DNA of 64,000 nucleotides from Rhabdochlamydiaceae bacterium (GTDB taxonomy: Bacteria > Chlamydiota > Chlamydiia > Chlamydiales > Rhabdochlamydiaceae): NCBI GenBank assembly GCA_019745395.1, contig JAIETG010000006.1, positions 1 through 64,000 of the forward strand, given 5' to 3'. Made by a program: the position numbers and the translations under genes. This document shows positions 45,677 to 54,443 of the stretch, piece by piece. The notes under the pieces were generated by a model. The model made no database searches. It was given only the letters and a program-made list of their open reading frames with translations, and was not told where the DNA came from. Position 1 is the first letter of the stretch; each line of letters begins with the position of its first letter.

Positions 45677-46525
45677 ATGAACTCGATAGAATATCCTATT
45701 TTTACAAATTCTAACTTTGATTTAATTAAATCAGGATTGGATAATCAAAAATCATTACCTACAGAACTTCCAAAAGGCAATGAATTAACAGAACTTTTTC
45801 AAAAATATGAGAGATTAAACATCAATCCTTTAAATGTAGTTAGACTTGTTTTTTTAGCAAAGATCTCTGGATTAGATGAAAATACACTGTCACATTTTTC
45901 TCCTTTTAGAGAAACGGAAGAGGCCGTATTCAAATTAGCAAAAGATCGTATGCAAAGAGCCTCTAAATGGCTCAGAGCTGGATTGATTGGAACAACAGTG
46001 CTTACGGTTACTCCTTTTGTAGGAGCTGTTCCTTCTGTGAGTTCATGGGCAACAAAAAATCCTACAAATAACTTGAATTTAGTAATAGGATTTATCGCTA
46101 TTGCAGCTTTAGTGAATGTTATTAATTTCATTGCAACGGGGACTTTTCCTGATCTCCAAACATCATCTGCTGCAAAAGCTTCTCTTAAGCTTGAAGCGGC
46201 ATCTTCTACATACTCAGATCTTTCTCATGAATTAAAACTTATGCATGAACAAGGGCTTTCTGAGGCAGGTACAATCGCTCAAGCGTTGGATGTTGAAAAA
46301 ATTAAAAGAAGGATTGTTTCTTCTTTAGTATCTGCAGAATATAGAGCTGTAGCCGATAAATTGTGCAATAACCTTAATAAGGTAAGGTATTCTGTCCTTA
46401 GCAATTCAGTTCCTGGATTAGAATTTTCTGCAAAAATCCGTCTTGAACATTTTAGAAGACATGAGTTACAACATCCCCGACATGCAAATACCTCCTACTT
46501 TACAAATTTGGATCAGGTAGTTTAA
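45677..46525 (+). CDS. Unknown protein with paired hydrophobic segments
   Basis: The 282-aa product is polar up to about residue 95, then has two hydrophobic segments (about 98-118 and 131-154) separated by a short loop. A helical C-terminal half follows. A bilobed hydrophobic domain with no signal peptide is the hallmark of chlamydial inclusion-membrane (Inc) proteins, though here the loop and spacing are only a fair match. It is followed by a perfect-stem terminator, so it is the last gene of its transcript. The family is unrecognised. Confidence 0.55.
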   Translation: MNSIEYPIFTNSNFDLIKSGLDNQKSLPTELPKGNELTELFQKYERLNINPLNVVRLVFLAKISGLDENTLSHFSPFRETEEAVFKLAKDRMQRASKWLRAGLIGTTVLTVTPFVGAVPSVSSWATKNPTNNLNLVIGFIAIAALVNVINFIATGTFPDLQTSSAAKASLKLEAASSTYSDLSHELKLMHEQGLSEAGTIAQALDVEKIKRRIVSSLVSAEYRAVADKLCNNLNKVRYSVLSNSVPGLEFSAKIRLEHFRRHELQHPRHANTSYFTNLDQVV

Positions 46526-46537
46526 GAAAATAGTGTG

Positions 46538-46572
46538 AAGAAAGTATAATCCATTGGATTATACTTTCTTTT
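46538..46572. terminator. Perfect 15-bp stem terminator
   Basis: AAGAAAGTATAATCC (46538-46552) pairs perfectly with 46556-46570 across a 3-base ATT loop. It is flanked by A and T residues, so it can stop transcription in both directions. Confidence 0.8.
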
Positions 46573-46689
46573 GACGAGTAAATTTCCGTTGTATCAAGGT
46601 CTTAAACTAATTTCAAAAAAATGTATAGACATTAAGAAATCTACGATTTTATAGTTCACATATCGACGCCCATTTAAGGAGAGATTTCG

Positions 46690-47487
46690 ATGACATTTTT
46701 ACAAAAAACTATTCTTTGTTCCGCATTATTTTTTTCTCAAATTCTGTTAGCAGATTCTACTTCTTATCAGGATCCATCAGTTCAAAATCCAAAGCCTCAT
46801 CACAAAAAATCTCATTTTCATGCCATAGTGGCTTCAGGTTATGCTTGGAGCATGGATGCCAATATTCGCAATATTGATTATTCTCAATGGGCTTCATCTT
46901 TAGAGGGATATGATGCTTCTTTAGGAAATAGTGCTTTTATCATGCTTGGATTTGGATATCGTTTATTTAATATGCTCGATATTGATTTTGATTACACCTT
47001 GTATGACACATTTTATTACCAGAAAAATCAAGTAGACGATTTTGGGGACCGCAGAACGAGAAGTTTTGATTTAAATCATCAAAGCTCTATCTTTAATTTT
47101 ACTTTTTCTCCTTGGACGTTTGGTTTCTATAAGACCAAGTTTACTCCTTTTATAGGAATGGGAATTGGAGTTGGAACTAATCAAGTATCACATTTTCAAA
47201 CGATATTTTGCGATCCGACGCAAGGGATAGGACTTGCCACATCTATAGGATCTCCTCACACGCGAAATTCTTTTGCTTGGCAAGGAATGGGAGGGATACG
47301 AGTGCATCCTTGTAACTCTAGATTAAGCTTAGACCTGGCTTATCGTTACTACAATGGAGGCACGTTTGAAACTCCTTCTCGGCTTGTTAATTACAATGGA
47401 ATAAATTTTGGAGAAGAAAAGGTTAAACCTTGGCATGGAACGCTTCAAACGAACCAATTGTACTTTGCTATGAATTTTTCAATCTAA
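46690..47487 (+). CDS. Outer-membrane beta-barrel protein (OmpA/OmpW-like 8-strand type)
   Basis: The 265-aa product has a signal peptide ending around QILLADS and a short His/Lys linker (PHHKKSH). Amphipathic strands rich in Tyr/Phe follow, and the chain ends YFAMNFSI. The GNSAFIMLGFGYRLFNMLDIDFDYTLYD and FTPFIGMGIGVGTNQ stretches are typical of 8-strand barrels of the OMP_b-brl class. SD AAGGAGAG is strong. A terminator upstream and one downstream isolate it as a single-gene unit. Its job (pore, adhesin or structural) is not visible. Confidence 0.7.
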   Translation: MTFLQKTILCSALFFSQILLADSTSYQDPSVQNPKPHHKKSHFHAIVASGYAWSMDANIRNIDYSQWASSLEGYDASLGNSAFIMLGFGYRLFNMLDIDFDYTLYDTFYYQKNQVDDFGDRRTRSFDLNHQSSIFNFTFSPWTFGFYKTKFTPFIGMGIGVGTNQVSHFQTIFCDPTQGIGLATSIGSPHTRNSFAWQGMGGIRVHPCNSRLSLDLAYRYYNGGTFETPSRLVNYNGINFGEEKVKPWHGTLQTNQLYFAMNFSI

Positions 47488-47504
47488 GCTAACTGGATGT
47501 CTTT

Positions 47505-47538
47505 AAAGCCCCTCCTTTGCGGGATGGGCTTTTGTTTT
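47505..47538 (+). terminator. Rho-independent terminator after the barrel gene
   Basis: AAAGCCC pairs with GGGCTTT (with additional pairing inside) followed by TTGTTTTG, 18 bases after the stop at 47487. Confidence 0.65.
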
Positions 47539-47556
47539 GAATCTAAGTCTTAGTCG

Positions 47557-48102
47557 TTAAAAAAAATATACTTCGTTCATGTAAAAATCATGTTCTTCCG
47601 TGGGAATGAAATCACATTTTTGTTCCTCAAATCCGATTCCCCACGTTTCAAGATGAGAAAAAGAAGGGAGGAGTCGATCGTAGTGTCCCTTTCCATGGCC
47701 AACACGGCTTCCTACTTCATCAAAGCCTAGGGCTGGGATGAGAAAAAGACTCTCAGCTGGAAGAGTTTCTATTTTAGAGCAAAGATACTCATTAGGTTCT
47801 TGAATACCTAAAGAAGAAATCCGAAGATTTTTCAAACAGGGAACTTCAAATATTTCGATTTTATCATTTAGAACTTTAGGAAGAAGTAATCGTTTTTCTT
47901 GAGCTAACCATCGATTGAGAGGCCATAAATTGATTTCAAAAGGTTTACTAGCAAAAGAAAGTACGGGATGGGAACTGGTTTTAAGGGATTCTTGTAGAAA
48001 ACGGCAGGCTAAAAGAGATGCCTGCGATTTTCTCTCAGGATTGAGATGAAAAAGCGTTTTTCTAAGAATTAAACGAAGAATTGTTTTATTTGGAAGAATC
48101 AT
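47557..48102 (-). CDS. 5-formyltetrahydrofolate cyclo-ligase
   Basis: The 181-aa enzyme makes 5,10-methenyl-THF from 5-formyl-THF with ATP. The C-terminal signature GSRVGHGKGHYDRLL (ATP/Mg-binding) is present, preceded by LIPALGFD. Position matches C. trachomatis CT649 (ygfA), next to recA and CT648 in that genome. Its 5' end overlaps the upstream MORN gene's stop by 17 bases, so the two are coupled. It is complete. Confidence 0.9.
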   Translation of the reverse strand: MILPNKTILRLILRKTLFHLNPERKSQASLLACRFLQESLKTSSHPVLSFASKPFEINLWPLNRWLAQEKRLLLPKVLNDKIEIFEVPCLKNLRISSLGIQEPNEYLCSKIETLPAESLFLIPALGFDEVGSRVGHGKGHYDRLLPSFSHLETWGIGFEEQKCDFIPTEEHDFYMNEVYFF

Positions 48103-49390
48103 TGTCTAAAGAAGGTGCCCCTTTGTCGTAGAATATTTTATGTAGAAGGTAGCCATCTGAATGATACAAAGTGGCAGTGCCTTTCCCTTGAGTTACTCTA
48201 GAAATGGGTTTTTTGTCTCCTTTTTTATAATAAGTACCCGAAAGAAGAAGATCTTTTTCATATTCCTCGGAGAGCATGAGATTTCCATTAGAGAACCAAG
48301 CTAAGGATTGCCCATTTTTTTTGTTTTGATACATCTCTTTTTGACTTTCTTGCACACCATTAGGAAACCAAGTTTTGACAATCCCCTGCAAAATATCTTC
48401 TTGCCAGTGCAGAAGGAGTTTAGGTTGTAGGGGGGCATCAGGCGAAGTCGAGGGATAATATTCCCATTCTTCTCCATGTTTTTTTCCGTCTTTTTGGTGG
48501 TATTTAACTTGAATGATTCCATTCTCATCAAAACATTCGACAAGGCCTTCGGGAGCTCCTTTTTGATATTGTACAGAGTGTCTTATAAGAGGAGTGATCC
48601 ATTCAATTCGATTTCCATTTCCATGAGAAATCGTGCTCATGAGATCTCCATTTTTTGTGTAATAGCGCCCCTCTAATAAAAGCCCTTTATCAAAAGTTTC
48701 TTCGTAGCAAAGAGTATTATCGGCGAAATATGCAGTGGCAATTCCTTGACGCAATCCTCTTAAGTGAGGGATCGTTTCCGCAATGGCTCCAGTTTCATGG
48801 TAACAAAATAAAGATCCATGAACTTCATTTTGCAAATAAGGGATTTTTTTTTGAAGCTGTCCTCCTAGATAGTAGTATAAAGAATCTCCTTGTAGCATTC
48901 CTTTTTCGTAAGAAATTTCTGCAATCAAAGACCCATTTTCTTCCCAGATTCGATTTACTCCATCAAAAACCCAAGAGCCTAAGGCTGCTTCAGAAAGTTC
49001 TGCCATCCCTTCGATAACATTTAGTTCCATTTTTTGTGTGCCATTGAGGTGCCATTCACGGTAGGTTCCATGAGCTCGTCCATCTATAATTTCTAAATAC
49101 TGCCAAACGTGACCGTTGGAGTGATAGCTTGTAATGTAGGAAGGAGATTTTCCTTCATGAGTTTTTCCGAAGACACGTAAAACTTTTTGATAAGGCTGAG
49201 GAGCACAAAAATCGGTGTTTTGATAGCGGACTAAGCGATCACTTGTACTAATTGTTTCTGCAAATCCATTACGATCTATGACTTGAATACTAATAAGGGT
49301 AGAGTCATCGGGAGATTTTATTTTAGAAGAGCAGCCGCAAAGAACTATGCAAAGAAATAAACAGCTTAATAGAAAGCGTTTGGAGTTCAT
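48086..49390 (-). CDS. MORN-variant-repeat lipoprotein (CT648-like, YwqK-type)
   Basis: The 434-aa product has a lipoprotein signal (FLCIVLCGCSS). More than ten MORN_2-type repeats follow in which a Y/W-x-x-N/G-x pattern recurs, e.g. YHSNGHVWQYLEI, YREWHLNGTQKMEL, LFCYHETGAIAETI and VKTWFPNGVQES. The same architecture is annotated elsewhere as YwqK-family antitoxin-like. It matches CT648 by position. The repeats suggest a surface-like scaffold facing the periplasm; a toxin partner is not evident. The stop overlaps the 5-FTHF cyclo-ligase start. Confidence 0.75.
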   Translation of the reverse strand: MNSKRFLLSCLFLCIVLCGCSSKIKSPDDSTLISIQVIDRNGFAETISTSDRLVRYQNTDFCAPQPYQKVLRVFGKTHEGKSPSYITSYHSNGHVWQYLEIIDGRAHGTYREWHLNGTQKMELNVIEGMAELSEAALGSWVFDGVNRIWEENGSLIAEISYEKGMLQGDSLYYYLGGQLQKKIPYLQNEVHGSLFCYHETGAIAETIPHLRGLRQGIATAYFADNTLCYEETFDKGLLLEGRYYTKNGDLMSTISHGNGNRIEWITPLIRHSVQYQKGAPEGLVECFDENGIIQVKYHQKDGKKHGEEWEYYPSTSPDAPLQPKLLLHWQEDILQGIVKTWFPNGVQESQKEMYQNKKNGQSLAWFSNGNLMLSEEYEKDLLLSGTYYKKGDKKPISRVTQGKGTATLYHSDGYLLHKIFYDKGAPSLDNDSSK

Positions 49391-50049
49391 GGAAGAAGGG
49401 CCTCTCGTTTAATGAGCTGAGTTTGAATTTGGTATGTTTTTTCAGCAGTACCTGGAATATTTTTTTTCTCTAATTCGAAGGATTTAATAAGAATTTGAGG
49501 AGCACCTTCTTGTGGAACATAAGGATGGATTTGAGATCCCTCTAGATAGCATAATAGGCTTTTGAGATCCTCTTCGCACATTTCTACTGGATTTTGTTGC
49601 TTTTCTTCCGTTTCCTGAAAAAGTGCATTTTTATGTTTTTCAATTTGCACAAATTGCAAGCTGTTGCCCCCACTTTGTAAAAAAGTAACCCGTTCTTTCA
49701 TAGGATGGGAAGTTTCCATTTGTTCAGAAAATAGCTGCCATTTCTGCCTTTCTGACGCAAGAAGAACTAAAGATCCTAGAACTTTTTCCAAATAGTTTGA
49801 GTGAGAACGTAGGATTTGGCTGAGGACTTTTTCCTCTTTCTTTTTAAGAGCTTCTTTTCTTTGCACTTTTTCTTGAAGAAATTCTATATGAGCTTTCAAA
49901 GGACTGACTGTTCTTTGATAGAAAAAAAAATGCAAAAGTACAAAAAGAAAAGGGAGTAGTAAAAGAGAAGAAATCATTGCAAAAGCGGAAGAAGAAAGTA
50001 AGCTTTTCTCATAAAATAATGGAGAAAGATATTTCAAATAAGACTTCAA
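49387..50049 (-). CDS. PilO-like single-span membrane protein (CT647 position)
   Basis: The 220-aa protein has one membrane segment (about residues 23-45). A coiled coil follows (about 48-75, rich in Lys/Glu: EKVQRKEALKKKEEKV), and then a C-terminal domain. A short N-tail, single span, coiled coil and small domain is the PilO/GspM design, and the next gene has PilM/PilN-like parts. It is coupled by four-base overlaps on both sides. Its position matches CT647. Chlamydiae have no type IV pilus; this block may be a divergent type II/IV-like membrane assembly platform, which is an inference. Confidence 0.6.
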   Translation of the reverse strand: MKSYLKYLSPLFYEKSLLSSSAFAMISSLLLLPFLFVLLHFFFYQRTVSPLKAHIEFLQEKVQRKEALKKKEEKVLSQILRSHSNYLEKVLGSLVLLASERQKWQLFSEQMETSHPMKERVTFLQSGGNSLQFVQIEKHKNALFQETEEKQQNPVEMCEEDLKSLLCYLEGSQIHPYVPQEGAPQILIKSFELEKKNIPGTAEKTYQIQTQLIKREALLP

Positions 50050-51590
50050 GAAGAGCCTCCGAGTTGCGATTTTAAAAAGAAAGAAATGAAATACGTAGAC
50101 CCCTTAACTTGCCATGAGATTTCTTTTTGCAAATCAATAAAAAAGCGTTCGTGTTCTAAAGCTTGTTGAAAGTTTTTAGCTGTCTGAGGATTGGAAATTT
50201 CTATTTCCAGATCGATTTTGGCAGCATAAGGAATTGTTGGAGCTTTTAATTTGGGGTACTTAAGCAGTTGATAGTGAATTTTCTTTATATCAGTTTCACC
50301 CCCTTGCTGTAGAAGCTGAGAAGTATTTAAAGCGGGGTGATTGCTAAGCCATGCCAGTACTTCGGAAACATTGGGCAAAGAAAGGGATAAGCGATAAGGA
50401 ATTTTTTCTTTTTGAAGGGATGTATCTAGTAAAGAAAGTTCTTGTTCAAGTTCTTGCAGAGTTTCTATTTTTTTATCTGGCATGGAAAAAGAAGTTTGAA
50501 ATGTCTCTATCAAAGTTTTCTGTGTGTGATTTTGATACATGTTACTAATCAAAAGTGCGGTCGAAGTAAGAACCAAAGAAGCTAAAGCCATCGAACATAA
50601 AAGTTTAAGGCGATGTTTTTTTAAAGAAGGAGCTACGAAAATATTTTTACGAAAACAAGTAGAGGCTCCATCTTCGGCAAGACCATCCAGAGCAAGTCCT
50701 ACGGAAACTGCATAAGTTTCTAAAGTTGTTGCATCATAAGTGTCACTGCCTACGCATTCGTGGATTTGTATGGACTCTGGGATGTAATTTGCGATAAAGG
50801 CTTTGAAAGAAGGAGGGATGGAAAGATTTCCTGTTAAAACGATATCCTTCCAAAGATCTTTTTGTTTTTTCAAGAAAAAAGCAAAGACGCGATCCAGCTC
50901 TTTTTTAGCCTGTTGCGTTGTTTGATACAAAGCAGGATGCAGGTTTTCATTAAGCTGTAAAAGGGAGGGTCCGTCTTTTTTTTCAGCTTCCCACGCTTGA
51001 GAAAAAGATTCACTGCCTAGAGAAAAAGCATGAGAAAAGCAAGGTTTCTGGTTAACTATTCCAATAAGTGTACTACTTTTTGAACCTATGTGTAAGACGA
51101 GGGTGTCAGATAGTTCTGGGAAAAAATGTCTGCAAAAGCGCCATAGTGCCGCTGGCATACAAGAAACTTCATCGGGATCTGCATTTTTCGTTTTAAATTG
51201 GTCTATATGATTTTGCAAAACAGATGTTTTAGCGGCGTAGAAAGAGACTTTAGAGCTTTTGGGAGCATCTCCTGGGGAGATTTGAATGGACACTACCGCT
51301 TCTTCTGAAGGACAGGGAAGCTGCGCTTCGATCTGAAAAGGCAGCAATTTTAAGATTTTTCCTCGATCTTGTACTTTAAGTTGTAAATTTCTTAAAAGAA
51401 CATCTGACGCGTCTAGTCCTGAGATGAGTTTATAAGGACATTCTTCTATAGCACTTTGAGGAAATGGGAATGCTCCCTCTTCGGAAAGGGGAAAAGTTCT
51501 TAAAAGCTCTATACTGATTTTTCTTGTCTTTCGGCTTACTTTAGCCCATTTGACCATAGATCCATCTAGGGAAAGTCCAATCCAGAACAT
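50046..51590 (-). CDS. PilM/GspL-like actin-fold protein with PilN-like C-terminus (CT646 position)
   Basis: The 514-aa protein starts IGLSLDGSMVKWAKV, the phosphate-1-like loop of an actin/FtsA fold as in PilM and GspL. SDTLVLHIGSKSSTLIGIV follows, then KDIVLTGNLSIPPSF. A membrane segment at about 328-348 precedes a coiled coil and a small periplasmic domain like PilN/GspL. The full chain looks like GspL (cytoplasmic actin fold, one span, periplasmic ferredoxin-like part). It is the first gene of the run to 47557. It corresponds to CT646 in position. Confidence 0.65.
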   Translation of the reverse strand: MFWIGLSLDGSMVKWAKVSRKTRKISIELLRTFPLSEEGAFPFPQSAIEECPYKLISGLDASDVLLRNLQLKVQDRGKILKLLPFQIEAQLPCPSEEAVVSIQISPGDAPKSSKVSFYAAKTSVLQNHIDQFKTKNADPDEVSCMPAALWRFCRHFFPELSDTLVLHIGSKSSTLIGIVNQKPCFSHAFSLGSESFSQAWEAEKKDGPSLLQLNENLHPALYQTTQQAKKELDRVFAFFLKKQKDLWKDIVLTGNLSIPPSFKAFIANYIPESIQIHECVGSDTYDATTLETYAVSVGLALDGLAEDGASTCFRKNIFVAPSLKKHRLKLLCSMALASLVLTSTALLISNMYQNHTQKTLIETFQTSFSMPDKKIETLQELEQELSLLDTSLQKEKIPYRLSLSLPNVSEVLAWLSNHPALNTSQLLQQGGETDIKKIHYQLLKYPKLKAPTIPYAAKIDLEIEISNPQTAKNFQQALEHERFFIDLQKEISWQVKGSTYFISFFLKSQLGGSS

Positions 51591-51755
51591 AGGTATTTCT
51601 CAGCATAAATTGTTTTTTGCCTGTATTCTACTCGGAAAAGCGATTTCTTGAAAAACAAAAGAAGCAATTACTATATTTTATGATTTTTTAAATAGGAAAG
51701 AAATGGGATATTTGGGTATTCTCAGTGTCTTTTTTGGGGGAGAGATAGAGGATTT

Positions 51756-52016
51756 ATGGGACTTTTTTTGTATGTTGTTCATTTGCTTTTTTCTACCTAT
51801 ACTATTCTTCTTTTTATTCGTGTCGTAGGATCTTGGTTTCCTTCCTTCGCTCGATCTAAATTTATGCGCTTTGTTGGCCATTATGTCGATCCGTATCTAA
51901 ATTTATTTAGAAGACTTATTCCTCCTATTGGTGGTGTCTTAGATTTAAGCCCTTTACTTGCTTTTTTTGCTCTTCGTATAGCGGAAAGTATCCTTACTTA
52001 CCTGATCATGTTATGA
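51756..52016 (+). CDS. YggT-family membrane protein
   Basis: The 86-aa protein has two membrane segments separated by a loop with RVVGSWFPSFARS. FVGHYVDPYLNLFRRLIPP is the family signature. YggT proteins are linked to division and osmotic/K+ homeostasis in other bacteria. Its stop overlaps the dus start (ATGA-type), and the order YggT-Dus matches CT645-CT644. SD GAGGA is good. Confidence 0.85.
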   Translation: MGLFLYVVHLLFSTYTILLFIRVVGSWFPSFARSKFMRFVGHYVDPYLNLFRRLIPPIGGVLDLSPLLAFFALRIAESILTYLIML

Positions 52017-53047
52017 AATTTTTGAAAAAACCATTTTTTTTAGGATCGAAAGAACTTCCTTCCAATATATTTTGTGCTCCTTTGGCTGGATGTTCTGATG
52101 TTCCGTTTCGGCGCATGACATCTCGTTACAATCCTGGGTTGATCTATACGGAAATGGTGAAAATGGACGCTCTTGTCCGGAATGATCCTCACACATTTCG
52201 CATGTTAGATTATGAATTAGGTATGCATCCGATTGGAGGGCAACTCTGCGGAAGTAAACCGGAGCTAGCTGGGGCTTGTGCAAAAATTATTGAAGATCTG
52301 GGTTTTGATGTGGTTGATCTCAACTGCGGATGTCCTGTAGATAAGGTCACTAAAGATGGTAGTGGCTCTGCCATGCTCAAGAATCCTGAAAAGATCGGAG
52401 AGATTTTGGCCAATATGGTTGCTGCGGTAAAAATTCCCGTAACAGTCAAGATTCGCGCTGGATGGGATTCGAACTCTATATGTTCTGCGGAGATTACTCG
52501 GATTGCGGAGCAAGCTGGCGCCAGTGCCATATGTATTCACGGTCGTACGAGAGCTCAAGCTTATAAAGGGCCTGCAAATTGGGATTATATTGCGCAAGCT
52601 AAGCAAGCAGCTAAAAAGATACAAGTGATTGCTAATGGGGATATTTTTGATCCTCATTCTGCTCAAGGAATCTTTGAAGCATCAGGTTGTGATGCGATTC
52701 TTTTAGCTCGAGGAACGATGGGACAGCCCTGGCTTATTGAGGATATATATCGTTTTTTTGAAGATGGGGTAGTGGTCAAGCGCACCAGTTTAGACTATAA
52801 AAAAGCCTTGTTGGAGCACATAGCTCACATTGTTTCTTATCAAACCGATAGGAAATCCCTTTTAGACATCCGTAGAGTGGGTTGTTATTATCTTAAGGGG
52901 GGCAGGGGTACTAAGCACCTTAGGGAGGCAATCAATCGTTCAGCGTCCCTAGAAGAGACTTATATGCACATCCAAAATTTCTCCTGGGAAGAAGCTGATT
53001 TTTCCCCTCAGACCCAATCAGAAGTTTCTGAAGAAGTTACCTGTTAA
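52013..53047 (+). CDS. dus: tRNA-dihydrouridine synthase (Dus)
   Basis: The 344-aa FMN-dependent TIM barrel has FCAPLAGCSDVPFRR at the start and the VVDLNCGCPVDKVTKDGSGSAML motif with catalytic Cys. KIRAGWD, ICIHGRTRAQAYKG and VIANGDIFDP follow. It reduces specific uridines of tRNA. The DusB-like motif set is best, but the exact target position cannot be told. It is coupled to yggT. In C. trachomatis it is CT644 (yohI). Confidence 0.93.
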   Translation: MKFLKKPFFLGSKELPSNIFCAPLAGCSDVPFRRMTSRYNPGLIYTEMVKMDALVRNDPHTFRMLDYELGMHPIGGQLCGSKPELAGACAKIIEDLGFDVVDLNCGCPVDKVTKDGSGSAMLKNPEKIGEILANMVAAVKIPVTVKIRAGWDSNSICSAEITRIAEQAGASAICIHGRTRAQAYKGPANWDYIAQAKQAAKKIQVIANGDIFDPHSAQGIFEASGCDAILLARGTMGQPWLIEDIYRFFEDGVVVKRTSLDYKKALLEHIAHIVSYQTDRKSLLDIRRVGCYYLKGGRGTKHLREAINRSASLEETYMHIQNFSWEEADFSPQTQSEVSEEVTC

Positions 53048-53149
53048 TATTTAATGCTGTTGCATTTTTCTTTTTAATTTAATGTTTTTTTGGGTAAATG
53101 TCGCGTTTTTTTGTGAAATTATAATTAATACATTTGGTGTGGTTTTATT

Positions 53150-53308
53150 ATGTCGATAAATACGAGAAGAGCCCATGCGATGAGATTTTTGGAAAATGTA
53201 AATGAAGCAGGTGCAGCCTCCCAAAGATCAAGTGAACCGAATCCTAGGACTCCTCAAGAGCTGCGTCAAGGGGTTCATCAACTGTTACTGCAAGTGATTA
53301 ATGATTAA
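53150..53308 (+). CDS. Very small protein, unknown
   Basis: A 52-codon frame from ATG to TAA. The product is basic and helical (MSINTRRAHAMRFLENVNEA...), with a Gln/Leu-rich end. It begins MSI-x-x-RR like the 77-aa product at 53514. No strong SD is visible. It may be a member of a small gene family in this cluster. Confidence 0.35.
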   Translation: MSINTRRAHAMRFLENVNEAGAASQRSSEPNPRTPQELRQGVHQLLLQVIND

Positions 53309-53513
53309 AAGCTGAGCACTGACGCTTCGCTTAGGCGTATTTCTAAGGAATAATTTCTCTGTTTTTTTTGCTCATCCCTTCTTTGCTTTTGGCATTTATT
53401 TTTATATATTCATTTAAGTAAAATATTTTAGAAATTAAAATAATATAAATTGTGTATTTAAACTGTTTGATTTTGTATTATTGTTATGTAATCTTTTAAC
53501 GAAAGGATATTTA

Positions 53514-53747
53514 ATGAGTATAGAATTGAGAAGATTGGCTGCGAGCAACGCAGGCCGCCAGAATATCAATATGGATTTAGAAGCGTCAAAAAATGGTGTT
53601 GTGGAGTCTCGAGTCAATAAGGTATATAGTGGTACTATAGAAGGGGTAGAAAGTCCATCTGGAATGATTCTATTTCCTGTAAATTCTGGGAAAACATCCC
53701 CTACTTCTGAATCAACAAGCAAATCTTCCTCTGAAATATTAGTATAA
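53514..53747 (+). CDS. Small Ser/Thr-rich protein, unknown
   Basis: The 77-aa protein has SD GAAAGGA at excellent spacing to the ATG at 53514. Content: MSIELRRLAAS, a central VESRVNKVYSGTIEGV, and a Ser/Thr/Lys-rich tail. It has no signal or membrane segment. The central block resembles that of the broken frame at 53874. A short, polar, Ser-rich product could be a type III-delivered protein or a chaperone; this is speculation. Confidence 0.5.
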   Translation: MSIELRRLAASNAGRQNINMDLEASKNGVVESRVNKVYSGTIEGVESPSGMILFPVNSGKTSPTSESTSKSSSEILV

Positions 53748-53873
53748 TTTTACATTTTAGTTGCAGTTAGTTAATTAATGTGTTTCATGTATTTATATTT
53801 GTCGATTTTATATAATTAGAATAGTGATTTTAATGTGGAGATGATTTTTTATGGAAAATCCAAGTTAGTATTA

Positions 53874-54059
53874 ATGGAAAATAATTCAATTTCAAACTCT
53901 GTCAGCGAATCAGAGATGTAAGCTAGACGAGTATTTAGCGGAATTGGATATGAAATTGAAGTTCTCAATGGATCTATTAAGACGGGATTGCCTAAAAGAT
54001 TATCTTCCTCGATAGAGAAAAAGGTATCGAATTTTTTCTCTGAAACTACTGATAGTTAA
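53874..54059 (+). pseudogene. Broken paralogue of the 77-aa gene, in-frame TAA at codon 16
   Basis: ATG at 53874 reads MENNSISNSVSESEM, then TAA (53919-53921). The same frame then continues ARRVFSGIGYEIEVLNGS... to TAA at 54057. RRVFSG parallels NKVYSG of the 77-aa protein, and the spacing to ESE/VES is similar, which supports one ancestral reading frame broken by a nonsense mutation. Confidence 0.4.
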
Positions 54060-54067
54060 AGGACATT

Positions 54068-54427
54068 ATGCATGCTACAAATTATGACATAGGTTGTGAT
54101 AAATCACAGTCTTACTACAGAAATTCTTCTCCCAGCTCGAGAAGTTCTTCTAGCTCTATTTTATCCGTAGCTTTTAGGGCGCTACAGGCGATTGCTCAAT
54201 TTTTTTGCAGTATACCGTCTAAGATAAGCAATTTCTTTTTTCCAGTTCAACCCGGTAGATATTCACAAGGGTATCATTACAATTCGGCAGCTCCTTCCGC
54301 TCCTCCTTTGCCGGAAATGCAGGCCTATCGCAATTCTAATGGCGAAATGGAAATGCTTCCTGTCGCTACAAGTTATAGAGCTCCTGCCATCTATGTAAAT
54401 GATGCTAGGCCATATTACGAGGATTAA
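54068..54427 (+). CDS. Small Pro/Tyr-rich protein with PSAP motif
   Basis: The 119-aa protein has SD AAAGGA. A Ser-rich start is followed by an amphipathic or hydrophobic segment (about 33-58, ILSVAFRALQAIAQFFCSIPSKISNFFF). The C-terminal half is Pro/Tyr-rich with SAAPSAPPLPEM. PSAP is the class of late-domain tetrapeptide that binds host TSG101/ESCRT-I; such motifs also occur by chance. It has no signal peptide. A secreted, host-directed role is possible. No family is recognised. Confidence 0.5.
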   Translation: MHATNYDIGCDKSQSYYRNSSPSSRSSSSSILSVAFRALQAIAQFFCSIPSKISNFFFPVQPGRYSQGYHYNSAAPSAPPLPEMQAYRNSNGEMEMLPVATSYRAPAIYVNDARPYYED

Positions 54428-54443
54428 GAAATCTCTGGAGTTC

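Noticed and set aside
48655-49017. Plus-strand 120-codon frame
   Set aside because: It is antisense to the MORN-repeat lipoprotein, and its start lacks an SD.
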